A stretch of 25,960 nt of DNA, taken from a virus. The translations under genes were made by a program, and so were the position numbers. The notes below the pieces were generated by a model. That model worked only from the letters and a program-made list of their open reading frames with translations. It ran no database searches and had not been told where the DNA came from. Of this stretch, positions 7,197-15,272 are shown one piece after another (position 1 is the first letter of the stretch; the number at the start of each line of letters is the position of its first letter). The DNA is taken from positions 16,465 through 42,424 of IMG/VR virus record IMGVR_UViG_3300030103_005831; one strand, 5' to 3'.

Positions 7197-8551
7197 TGGC
7201 TGACGTTGATCAAATAGATCCAAGCGAACTCGCATCGATAGCTAATCCTACAGATGGAAGATCAGATCCCGATAAAAGGTTTCCAAGACAAGACTACGTC
7301 GGTGTATCTTCTGTAAACAATATTGCGCGCGGTACAAGAGTTAAAAATGTTTACATCGGTGGAAGTGTGCCGGGCGTTGATTTGGAACTAAATGATGAGC
7401 CATCTACTCAGTATCCGGAAAATCAAGTAAAAGAAACATCATCAGGTCATGTAATTGAATATGATGACACTAATGGCCGTGAACGCGTAATGATAAGACA
7501 TAGAACTGGATCTGGCGTGGAGATGAGAGCTGATGGAAGTGTTATATTAAGTTCAACAAACAATACATTACGAATAGTTGCAGCAAACGAAAAAGTCATA
7601 GTTGAAGGCGATGGTGAAGTAGTATATAACGGCAACTTAAAAATGAGAGTTGCAGGTGATTTTGATTTAGAGGTTGGCGGAGACTTTAATGTAAATGTTA
7701 TTGGTGACAAAGAAGAGAATGTAAGAGGTTCAGTTTTAGAATCAATAACTAAAAATAAAACTACAACTATTATGGAAAATCGTGCGGAAACAGTATTGGG
7801 TGTAGATACTCTTACTGTATTAAGTGATAAAAATCAAATTATAAAAGGTAATTATGAAACAGATGTACAAGGTTTTATTGAGTTGGATGCTAATGGAAAA
7901 CTCACAATGACGAGTGAAAGTAAAATAATTACATCATCGCCCGATATAAACATTACTGCAAAAAGTTTAACTGCAGTAGGAAACACAGGTACAATAGGTG
8001 GCGATCAAATAACTTTTTACTCACAAAATATATTTGGCAAGTCGTCAACTTTTACAAATGGCGTAACTGCACCAACGTTTCATGGTGATTTACAAGGAAC
8101 TGCTGTAGGTGCGGAAAAAGCAGGGACGGCTGCAGTAGGACCGGCACATAGTGGAAGTGCATCGAATACTTCAACTGACACTGTTCAAACAAGTCAACCT
8201 ACATTATCAATAATAAACGCAGGCTTAGCAAATCCAGAATATGGTGTAAGAGAAGTTGATATAGATGCATTTCAAGATTTACAATACAGTGTTGATAGGA
8301 GTAGAAGTTACGGTGGAATCAGTAAAGTCGATTTGACTACTAAAACTGCAAGATCGAAATTACGTGATCCAAACAATATAGCTAATGAAACCTTTGTAGG
8401 TGAAATTATTTCAGATGGTACTGTTTCAAAAGATTTTGCAAACACCATACCGCCTAAGTTTGGTAAAGTAGTAAATGCAAGTGATAAAGCACAAAGAGGT
8501 ACCGAAGCTATTGGTCCTTCTAATCCAAAAGGTAAGGTATTTCAAGTATGA
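7196..8551 (+). CDS. Central spike needle, gp5 C-terminal-like
   Basis: 451 residues, GTG start overlapping the previous stop (TAGTG) with AGGAG at 7185-7189. SSGHVIEYDDTNGRERVMIR followed by HRTGSGVEMRADGSVILSS is the entry to the gp5C/VgrG beta-helix. Residues about 105-270 then alternate short strands with Gly/Asn turns (NLKMRVAGDFDLEVGGDFNV) in the roughly 8-residue rhythm of the trimeric needle. The C-terminal third is different: Ala/Gly/Ser-rich then polar, without a motif I recognise. T4 gp5 carries OB-fold, lysozyme and needle on one chain that is cleaved during maturation; here the needle is its own gene, about 2.1 kb from the OB/lysozyme gene. It probably trimerises and forms the membrane-piercing spike. 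Confidence 0.75.
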   Translation: MADVDQIDPSELASIANPTDGRSDPDKRFPRQDYVGVSSVNNIARGTRVKNVYIGGSVPGVDLELNDEPSTQYPENQVKETSSGHVIEYDDTNGRERVMIRHRTGSGVEMRADGSVILSSTNNTLRIVAANEKVIVEGDGEVVYNGNLKMRVAGDFDLEVGGDFNVNVIGDKEENVRGSVLESITKNKTTTIMENRAETVLGVDTLTVLSDKNQIIKGNYETDVQGFIELDANGKLTMTSESKIITSSPDINITAKSLTAVGNTGTIGGDQITFYSQNIFGKSSTFTNGVTAPTFHGDLQGTAVGAEKAGTAAVGPAHSGSASNTSTDTVQTSQPTLSIINAGLANPEYGVREVDIDAFQDLQYSVDRSRSYGGISKVDLTTKTARSKLRDPNNIANETFVGEIISDGTVSKDFANTIPPKFGKVVNASDKAQRGTEAIGPSNPKGKVFQV

Positions 8552-9480
8552 CGTTAAAAGTTGACATAGTTGTTGATGGTCAATATGATCCTACGTTTCA
8601 ACCTAATATAACTGGTAGAACTAGATTATCTCAAAATGTTACCATGTCTAAATTTTTAGGTGGCTTCGGCGACCCACAAAGTATAAATCATTTAAGCAAA
8701 GAAGACAAACTATTATTAGCTAAACAATATTATTTACACGCACAAGTATTGCAACTCATAAATTCGGCGCCAGGATTAAGAGGCGTAGCAGGATTTGAAA
8801 AATTTAGATTAGTTGTTTCAGAAGCATATTATAGACAGAGTGATGACGAAGATTTAGACGTTACCGATGGCATAAACTATTTGATGACTAACGGTAGAGC
8901 AGTGGTTTATGAACTTATTGGTGAAGATGGAAAGATAGCACTTGAGAAAACATTCGATTTAGCCGTGTATTTAAAAAACAATATAAATTATGATAAATTG
9001 ATTTTAAATTACGATACGTATAATCCAGATGGATCTATTCATGTCGATATCATTTTAATTATGCCTGAAATAATAGCACCTTGGAATGTTACTTATGAAA
9101 AGATAATAGAGACTCGTTTCAATAATGCTGTTCAATCTACAGGCGAATTAATGGAACTTGGCGAAGAAGAAGAAACAGCTGCTTCTACAGGTTCAGAACC
9201 ATTGGATGAATCTAAACCATTTGCAGTCTTTGGAACAGGCGCTAGTGGTTTTGGTACAGGTCAAAAAGGATATTTTTATCCTCTCTACACTGACAAAGAA
9301 AAAATTAGAGAAGCTTTTCATGTGCATACCTTTGTTGAATATCCAGAAATAACTTTTTACATGCCTGATTCATCGAAAAATCACGCTAAATCCGATTACA
9401 ACAGAAATCTTTACACCCTATATCCTTCAGCTGACGTGGCATCAACAAGAAGTTCAACTGCTGGCGCAGGAGAATATTGA
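8548..9480 (+). CDS. Conserved virion structural protein
   Basis: 310 residues; overlaps the needle gene by four bases (ATGA). No T4 counterpart is recognised. The N-terminal two thirds look like a compact alpha/beta domain (SKEDKLLLAKQYYLHAQVLQ, FEKFRLVVSEAYYR, ending DIILIMPEIIAPWNVTYEKI). An acidic Gly/Ser linker (GELMELGEEEETAASTGSEP) leads to a C-terminal module GYFYPLYTDKEKIREAFHVH then TFVEYPEITFYMPDSSKNHA. This FYPLY then H-HTFxEYPxxTFYMP...NHA module is familiar from structural proteins of marine T4-like phages, where its role is undefined. Position at the end of the hub operon, before the gp25 promoter, suggests a tail tip or baseplate component. Two His-rich patches could bind metal, which is inference. 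Confidence 0.55.
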   Translation: MTLKVDIVVDGQYDPTFQPNITGRTRLSQNVTMSKFLGGFGDPQSINHLSKEDKLLLAKQYYLHAQVLQLINSAPGLRGVAGFEKFRLVVSEAYYRQSDDEDLDVTDGINYLMTNGRAVVYELIGEDGKIALEKTFDLAVYLKNNINYDKLILNYDTYNPDGSIHVDIILIMPEIIAPWNVTYEKIIETRFNNAVQSTGELMELGEEEETAASTGSEPLDESKPFAVFGTGASGFGTGQKGYFYPLYTDKEKIREAFHVHTFVEYPEITFYMPDSSKNHAKSDYNRNLYTLYPSADVASTRSSTAGAGEY

Positions 9481-9490
9481 TGTTTTTATG

Positions 9491-9498
9491 TATAAATA
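9491..9498 (+). promoter_or_regulatory. T4-type late promoter for the wedge operon
   Basis: TATAAATAGA in the 36-base spacer between the preceding stop and gp25, preceded by TTTTTATG. The Shine-Dalgarno-like AAAGGA lies at 9505-9510, so the leader would be short. Confidence 0.75.
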
Positions 9499-9516
9499 GA
9501 ACATAAAGGAACTACA

Positions 9517-9990
9517 ATGCCAGTAAGAGTATTTTCAAATGAAGACGGAAATTTAAATTCAAAGAGCGTCATAGTTTCTAGAACTAAGCAGAATGCTGAC
9601 ATTGATTTGTCTTTTAGTGCAAAGTTCATTGGATTAGATAGTGATGGTAGCAATTTACGTGCAGATGTTTTTAAAAAAACAAATGCAGCTGCAGTTAAAC
9701 AAGCTGTAAGAAATTTATTATTAACTAACTTTACTGAAAAGCCATTTTTACCGAGATATGGTGGTAATCTTTCTGCAATGCTTTTTAGATTAAGTACTGA
9801 AATAGATGATGCAAGTTTAGAAGATGATATTGCCAATGCAATATCATCGTATGAGCCAAGAGCTCAGGTATTAAACATCAATACTGTCGTTAGTCCAGAT
9901 AATAACGACGTAAGAGTAACGGTAAGGTTTTTAGTAGTAGCTACTTTACAGCAAGAAACAGTAGAGTTAAATTTAACAAGGTTAAGATAA
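9517..9990 (+). CDS. 25: Baseplate wedge protein gp25
   Basis: 157 residues, the gp25/GpW-gp25 lysozyme-like fold protein that sits at the sheath-baseplate contact and helps start sheath assembly; the family has no enzymatic role in the baseplate despite the name. Conserved features are the helical KQAVRNLLLTNFTEKPFLPR, YGGNL, and the hallmark SYEPRAQVLNI (Glu113-Pro114-Arg115), followed by the paired strands DVRVTVRFLVV and QQETVELNLTRLR. It is slightly longer than T4 gp25 (about 132) because of an N-terminal extension. First gene after the late promoter at 9491; AAAGGA 6 bases before ATG. The stop abuts the gp6 start. Confidence 0.92.
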   Translation: MPVRVFSNEDGNLNSKSVIVSRTKQNADIDLSFSAKFIGLDSDGSNLRADVFKKTNAAAVKQAVRNLLLTNFTEKPFLPRYGGNLSAMLFRLSTEIDDASLEDDIANAISSYEPRAQVLNINTVVSPDNNDVRVTVRFLVVATLQQETVELNLTRLR

Positions 9991-11886
9991 ATGGCAACAA
10001 CAATTCAATCAACAGATTTAGATTTTGACGTAATTAAAACAAGATTAAAAGATTATCTTAAAAAACAAGATGAATTTAGTGACTATGATTTTGAAGCCTC
10101 AGGTTTAAGTAATATACTTGACGTATTAGCCTACAACACACACTTCAACGGATTGATAACAAACTTTGCTCTTAATGAAAGTTTTTTAAATACAGCACAA
10201 CTAAGAAGTTCAATAATATCACACGCTGAAGCTTTAGGTTATGTACCAAGATCATATGCTTCTGCATTAGCTAAATTAACATTATCAATTACTATATCAT
10301 CAACTAATAGACCTACATTAATTACTCTACCTAGAAACACACAATTTACTACATCGATAGATAGTGTGTCTTATACATTTCAAACAAGAGAAGTTTACAG
10401 TGCAACACCTGATGCGAATGGTTTATATACATTTAAAACATCAGACGGCAGTAGTGAAATACCGGTTTACGAAGGTACTGAAAAAACTAAAACATTTTTT
10501 GTAGGTGAAACCAGTGATGCACAAATTTATGTAGTACCAGACATCACTATGGATACTACAACAATTAGAGTACGTGTATTTGATACTGCTGTAAGTTCTA
10601 CATTTGATACATACACAAATATTAATACAGCAAGTAGAATAACAAGTAATTCAACACATTATCAAATTAAAGAAGTGCCTAATGGATATTACGAAATTAT
10701 TTTTGGTGACGGAACAAGTACCGGTAAAGCGCCTTCGGCTGGAAATAAAATAATTATAGATTATCTTTCTACCAAAGGACCTGAAGCTAATGGTGCAAGT
10801 ATATTTTCGACCACAGCTCAGATTGAAGGTGTAAACTTAGTTAATGTTACAAGTACCGCAGCTGCCGGTGGATCTTTTAAAGAAGGTGTAGAATCAATAA
10901 GACAAAATGCACCTCTATACTTTACATCACAACGTAGAATGGTTACTGCAGAAGATTACACAGGACAGATATTAACAAACTTTGGTTCATATATTGATGA
11001 TGTAACTTCTTGGGGAGGTGCCGATAATGATCCTCCGATTTATGGAAAAGTGTTTGTATCATTAAAATTTAAATCTGGTGTAGATGCTGCTACGCAATTA
11101 GACGTTAAATCAAGAATTATAAGTGAGCTTACGGATAACTTTGCTGTTGCAAGTATTGATACGCAGTTCGTAGATGTAAATACTACATTCTTAGAAATTT
11201 TAACCACATTTAATTTTGATCCTGATTTAACTAGCAACACATCAGGTGCAACTCAAAACTTAATACAAACAACAATAAATACATTCTTTGCAAACAACCT
11301 TCAAAAATTTGGAGGAGTTTTTAGAAGATCAAATTTGCTGTCAATTGTTGATGATATAGATGAAGCGATTTTAAATACAAGAATGTCAATAAAAGTTCAA
11401 CAAAGATTAGTACCAACAATAGGCCTTGCTCTAAATTATCAAGTTAATTTTCCAGTTGCGCTGTTTGGAACAAGTGCAACGGAAAGAGTCATAACATCAT
11501 CGAGATTTACATTTAATTCAAAAACATGTAGTATTAGAAGTAGATTTAATTCTACAACTCTTGAGATTATTAATACAGCGGATGGCGTAGAAGTTGATAA
11601 TATTGGAGCTTACAATCCTGTGACAGGTAGAATAGATTTAGTGGGATTTAATCCAACTGCTATTGAAGGCGATTCAATAAAGATCTCTGCAAAACCTGCA
11701 AATGAAAGTACAATAAGACCATTAAGAGCAAGCGTACTTGATGTAGATACGGTTAATTCAAAAGCGACAGCAGTGTTGGATTATCAAGAAACACAAGTAG
11801 CTTTAGCTGGAAGCAGTACGTCTTCAATTTCAACCACAGCAACAACAACAACATCATCATCAGGATCAGGTAGTTCAGGTTATTAA
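9991..11886 (+). CDS. 6: Baseplate wedge protein gp6
   Basis: 631 residues, close to T4 gp6 (660), the backbone of the wedges and inner baseplate ring, related to the gpJ family of contractile tails. Strong family features: LDFDVIKTRLKDYLKKQDEF, SGLSNILDVLAYNTHFNGLI, TNFALNESFLNTAQLRSSII, AEALGYVPRS, then the beta-rich middle with NGYYEIIFGDGTSTGKAP and ESIRQNAPLYFTSQRRMVTA plus EDYTG, the latter being the J-like domain signature. The last 25 residues or so are a Ser/Thr-rich low-complexity tail (TTATTTTSSSGSGSSGY). Begins directly at the base after the gp25 stop and overlaps the gp7-like gene by one base (TAATG). Confidence 0.93.
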   Translation: MATTIQSTDLDFDVIKTRLKDYLKKQDEFSDYDFEASGLSNILDVLAYNTHFNGLITNFALNESFLNTAQLRSSIISHAEALGYVPRSYASALAKLTLSITISSTNRPTLITLPRNTQFTTSIDSVSYTFQTREVYSATPDANGLYTFKTSDGSSEIPVYEGTEKTKTFFVGETSDAQIYVVPDITMDTTTIRVRVFDTAVSSTFDTYTNINTASRITSNSTHYQIKEVPNGYYEIIFGDGTSTGKAPSAGNKIIIDYLSTKGPEANGASIFSTTAQIEGVNLVNVTSTAAAGGSFKEGVESIRQNAPLYFTSQRRMVTAEDYTGQILTNFGSYIDDVTSWGGADNDPPIYGKVFVSLKFKSGVDAATQLDVKSRIISELTDNFAVASIDTQFVDVNTTFLEILTTFNFDPDLTSNTSGATQNLIQTTINTFFANNLQKFGGVFRRSNLLSIVDDIDEAILNTRMSIKVQQRLVPTIGLALNYQVNFPVALFGTSATERVITSSRFTFNSKTCSIRSRFNSTTLEIINTADGVEVDNIGAYNPVTGRIDLVGFNPTAIEGDSIKISAKPANESTIRPLRASVLDVDTVNSKATAVLDYQETQVALAGSSTSSISTTATTTTSSSGSGSSGY

Positions 11887-12845
11887 TGTCTAACATTCAA
11901 TATCATTATAATAGAAGGCCTCGTAACTTTTTACGTAGAAGTGTTCGTGATGTTTTACCAGAACATTTTACGCAAGATTATCCAAAGCTTGTAACATTTC
12001 TAGAAAAGTATTATGATTACATGGATTCGGATGAAGCCAGTTCATTTGATCATCAACTTAGAAAAATATATCAAACAAGAGATACACAAGAAACTCCATC
12101 AAATCTTTTAACTAATTTAATTCAAGAAATCGCTGGTGGCAATACTGGTGAAAATTTTATTGATCGTAATTTCTATGCACAAAGAATACATGAACTGCAT
12201 AGAACAAAAGGTAGTAGGTTTTCAATTGAAGAATTTTTTAGAGCATTCTTTCAACAAAATGCCGAGGTGGTATATCCAAAAGATGATATATTTACGATAG
12301 GCCATGATTCAGCTGGGCCTCTAAGTAGAATAGGCCCTGAATCAAATAAGTTTATTCAAAACAACACAATATATCAAGTGTTTTCGATATTAATTAAAAG
12401 TGCTATATCACAAACTACATGGGAAGAACTATACAAAAAGTTTGTACACCCAGCTGGATTCTATATAGCAGGATCTGTTGTTACAGATGTTGAAGCTGTA
12501 GGAACATTAACGGCACCATTAGCATCAGCGGACAGTGGAGCAAGAGGTGTCATATCATCTGTGGCAGAAACAATATCTGCACCATTCACACAACTTACTG
12601 CATTGACTGATTCTGGTGTAACTACTTTTAGATCAAGACTCGATGAAAAGATTAATGAATATCAATCTCTTACTCCTACAGAACTTGAAAAGTTCTATAG
12701 TAATATTGATGAAATTACAACAGTTAAATCATTTACATTTGACGATAGTGATAATAGAGCTAACGTGGCAGCTGCTACACCAGACTTCTCACTTGATCTC
12801 GAAACAATGGATAACGAACAATTTGATTCATCTTTTAATTCATAA
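11886..12845 (+). CDS. 7: Baseplate wedge protein, gp7 C-terminal domain only
   Basis: 319 residues against about 1032 for T4 gp7. It aligns by eye with the T4 gp7 C-terminal region: LVTFLEKYYDYMDSDEASSF where T4 has an FCEAYIQYLSDGYGT-like segment, FIDRNFYAQRIHELHRTKGS (Asp93 onward) where T4 has KRDAVARFFESRSYDFYSTKG, the EEFFRAFFQQ helix, and KFVHPAGFYIAG (His188-Pro189) where T4 has RFVHPVGFGFIAI. A late INEYQSLTPTELEKFY segment also resembles the T4 end region. The N-terminal beta-propeller-like part of T4 gp7 is missing. Position between gp6 and the gp10-like/gp8 genes agrees with T4 order 6-7-8. It would link gp6 dimers with gp53 and the outer wedge. The T4 comparison is from memory, so the call is good but not absolute. 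Confidence 0.72.
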   Translation: MSNIQYHYNRRPRNFLRRSVRDVLPEHFTQDYPKLVTFLEKYYDYMDSDEASSFDHQLRKIYQTRDTQETPSNLLTNLIQEIAGGNTGENFIDRNFYAQRIHELHRTKGSRFSIEEFFRAFFQQNAEVVYPKDDIFTIGHDSAGPLSRIGPESNKFIQNNTIYQVFSILIKSAISQTTWEELYKKFVHPAGFYIAGSVVTDVEAVGTLTAPLASADSGARGVISSVAETISAPFTQLTALTDSGVTTFRSRLDEKINEYQSLTPTELEKFYSNIDEITTVKSFTFDDSDNRANVAAATPDFSLDLETMDNEQFDSSFNS

Positions 12846-12859
12846 TGATTATTTTTTTG

Positions 12860-12867
12860 TATAAATA
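12860..12867 (+). promoter_or_regulatory. T4-type late promoter before the gp10-like gene
   Basis: TATAAATAGA in the 44-base spacer after the gp7-like gene, preceded by seven T and a G. AGGAAG at 12879-12884 is the ribosome binding site. Confidence 0.75.
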
Positions 12868-12889
12868 GAACTATTATTAGGAAGAATAA

Positions 12890-13846
12890 ATGACTAGACA
12901 AAATATTGGCATAGGTAGTGCAGCTAATGACGGTAACGGAGATACATTACGTACAGCTGGCACTAAGATAAATGCAAACTTCGCAGAAGTTTATGCATTA
13001 TTAGGTGGTGGAGATAGTAGTAATTTATCAACACAAATAACATTAGAAAATGATGCTGTTACATTTGAAGGAACGAGTGCAAATAATTTTGAAACAAGAT
13101 TAAAAGTAACTAATCCAACACAAGATAATATTATAACATTACCGGATTCTACGGGTACCGTCACACTCGATAATACAATACAGACACTTACAAATAAAAC
13201 TTTAACTGCACCTAAACTCAATGAAAACGTAGCACTTACAAGCACTGCAACAGAATTAAATTTATTAGATGGCGTCACTGGTGTAATTGTTACTGAAGCT
13301 GGTACACAAACACTTACCAATAAAACATTAACAACACCTACTATAACTGCACCAAAAGTAGGAACATCCATCAATGATACTTCTGGTAATGAAGTTATAA
13401 AAATAACTGCAACTGGAAGCGCAGTAAACGAATTAACAATCGCAAACGGTGCATCAACGACAGGACCAACACTCTCTGCTACTGGAGGTGGAGCTAATTT
13501 AAATATCATTATGAATGCAAAAGGCACTGGTTCAGTAAATTTAAGTAAAGCGGCTTTTAGTTCTACAACTGTAAGTACAAATGCCGCATCTATAGTAGCT
13601 GGTACGTTGATTATAGGTAATAAAAATTCTGGTGGCACGTTAACTCTTAGTTTAGCCAATGGAACTACTGTAGGCGAATATAAAATTTTTACAAATAAAG
13701 GTACAGAAGCAATGGAAGTTACACCAGTTACTTTTAGAGGTTCACAAACTAAATTTACATTAGCACAATTTGACGGCTGCACTTGTATATGGGATGGAAC
13801 CAGTTGGTTTTTAGTCGGAAACCAAGGCGAAGTAACGGTAGCATAA
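12890..13846 (+). CDS. 10: Baseplate protein with gp10 N-terminal domain and fibre-like insert
   Basis: 318 residues. The start, TRQNIGIGSAANDGNGDTLR then TAGTKINANFAEVYALLGGG, matches the N-terminus of T4 gp10 (QNINIGNVVDDGTGDYLRKG), a segment also related to gp9. The C-terminal 80 residues (LANGTTVGEYKIFTNKGTEA, VTPVTFRGSQTKFTLAQFD, CTCIWDGTSWFLVGN) resemble the next T4 gp10 domain. Between them lie about 180 residues of fibre-type sequence with two copies of TQTLTNKTLT(A/T)P and the TELNLLDGVTG motif seen in many tail fibres. The T4 gp10 middle and pin domains are absent. It may be a short wedge-bound fibre or adaptor. Own late promoter, AGGAAG ribosome binding site, 10-base gap to gp8. 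Confidence 0.6.
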   Translation: MTRQNIGIGSAANDGNGDTLRTAGTKINANFAEVYALLGGGDSSNLSTQITLENDAVTFEGTSANNFETRLKVTNPTQDNIITLPDSTGTVTLDNTIQTLTNKTLTAPKLNENVALTSTATELNLLDGVTGVIVTEAGTQTLTNKTLTTPTITAPKVGTSINDTSGNEVIKITATGSAVNELTIANGASTTGPTLSATGGGANLNIIMNAKGTGSVNLSKAAFSSTTVSTNAASIVAGTLIIGNKNSGGTLTLSLANGTTVGEYKIFTNKGTEAMEVTPVTFRGSQTKFTLAQFDGCTCIWDGTSWFLVGNQGEVTVA

Positions 13847-13856
13847 GGAATAGAAT

Positions 13857-15260
13857 ATGTCAGCAATAATTACAGATCCGTTTAAAAAACAATTCATGCA
13901 AAATGTGTTGGATGAAGTTACAAACCTAACTGCAAGGTATTATGTAGGCATAGGTAAAAATGATCAATGGAATGTCAGTGAAACTGTTCCAACTCCTACA
14001 GATACACCAAAAACAATAAGATCAGCTCAATCTGCACTACAATCAGTAAAAGCCGTTGCTGATGCATCATTTGTTATACCAAGATTTAACTGGTCATCGG
14101 GTTCAATTTATGATGGATTTGATGATGATTTAACCGCAATACCTACAAACAGTTATTATGTACTTACAGAAGACAACCAAGTTTATTTGTGTGTACAACA
14201 AAGTAAAAATGCAACTGGTGCTGCAAACGTATCGACAGTAAAACCAACAGGTACAACAAACAACGCATTTAAAACTTCCGATGGATACACATGGAAATTT
14301 TTATATGCACTATCTGCTGCAAAAGCAAGTGCATTCTTATCTGCTAACTTTGTGCCAATACAAAAAATTGATTCAGCAGGTGCCGCAACAAATGCTATCG
14401 AAATACAACAAGCATCTGTACAAGACTCAGCTGTAGCAGGTAGAATATTAAATATTATCGTAACTAACGGCGGAACCGGTTATACATCTGCTCCAGCAGT
14501 CACTATATCAGGAAACGCTGGAACTATAGGTGATAGCGCACAAGCAACTGCAACAGTATCCGGTGGATCTGTAGTAAAAATAGATATGTTGAATGAAAGT
14601 GCAGGTTCAGGAAAGAATTTTACAAATGCAACTGTAACAATAGAAGCGCCATCTTCTGGTACAACTGCGGTAGCAAGAGCAGTTATAGGTCCACAAAACG
14701 GTATTGGCGCGGATCCGAGAGATGAATTAAAAGCAACATCATTGATGTTTAATGCAAAACCAAACGGCGCAGAAGGCGGTGACTTTTTAGTTGGAACTGG
14801 TCAAGATTTCAGGCAAGTAATGTTAATTAGAAATATATTAGATTCTGCTGCGGGTAATGCATATACAGGATCAACTGGATTAGCTTTAAAATATTTAAAA
14901 GTTGACTCAGCGTTTGCAGGTAATTTAAGTGTTGATGAATTAATTACAAACAGTTTAACACCGCCGGCAAACGCATACGTCAATAAAGTTGTGAATGATG
15001 ATACACTCGGCGCAAAAGTGTTTTATCATCAAACAGATAGTACAGGATTTACACCTTTTAGTGTAGGTAATACATTAACAGATGAACAAGGTAATACAGG
15101 AACAATAGTTATTGCAGACAGTGATAATTTAATTGACAGCGCATCTTCCTTTGATGATGTTTTAAATACTTCGGGAGAAGTCTTATACATAGAAAATAGA
15201 GCACCAGTTATTAGAGATGCTGCACAGACAGAAGACATCAAAGTAGTAGTTACACTTTAG
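13857..15260 (+). CDS. 8: Baseplate wedge protein gp8
   Basis: 467 residues against about 334 for T4 gp8, which dimerises and binds gp6, gp7 and gp10. Family features: YYVGIGKNDQWN, VIPRFNWSSGSIYDGFDDD, TSDGYTWKFLYALS, and the C-terminal TSGEVLYIENRAPVIRDAAQ plus TEDIKVVVTL, which lines up with the end of T4 gp8. The extra length has two sources: residues about 195-280 hold two copies of a beta-repeat (VTNGGTGYTSAPAVTISG and a second, diverged copy ending ATVTIEAPSSGTTAVARAVI), and residues about 400-430 hold a VGNTLTDEQGNTGTIVI segment. TAAGGA overlapping the previous stop serves as ribosome binding site 7 bases before ATG. Confidence 0.88.
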   Translation: MSAIITDPFKKQFMQNVLDEVTNLTARYYVGIGKNDQWNVSETVPTPTDTPKTIRSAQSALQSVKAVADASFVIPRFNWSSGSIYDGFDDDLTAIPTNSYYVLTEDNQVYLCVQQSKNATGAANVSTVKPTGTTNNAFKTSDGYTWKFLYALSAAKASAFLSANFVPIQKIDSAGAATNAIEIQQASVQDSAVAGRILNIIVTNGGTGYTSAPAVTISGNAGTIGDSAQATATVSGGSVVKIDMLNESAGSGKNFTNATVTIEAPSSGTTAVARAVIGPQNGIGADPRDELKATSLMFNAKPNGAEGGDFLVGTGQDFRQVMLIRNILDSAAGNAYTGSTGLALKYLKVDSAFAGNLSVDELITNSLTPPANAYVNKVVNDDTLGAKVFYHQTDSTGFTPFSVGNTLTDEQGNTGTIVIADSDNLIDSASSFDDVLNTSGEVLYIENRAPVIRDAAQTEDIKVVVTL

Positions 15261-15272
15261 TAGGATATTAAT

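Noticed and set aside
12846-12859. A terminator after the gp7-like gene
   Set aside because: The T-run is there, but the only upstream pairing I can draw is a few AT pairs with a bulge and almost no loop. The T-run is better read as part of the promoter.
12991-13866. A 291-codon open frame on the minus strand opposite the gp10-like gene
   Set aside because: It lies fully antisense to a gene with recognisable gp10-type ends and its own promoter and ribosome binding site. Its composition (Val/Pro/Ser-rich) is what the opposite strand of repetitive fibre sequence gives.
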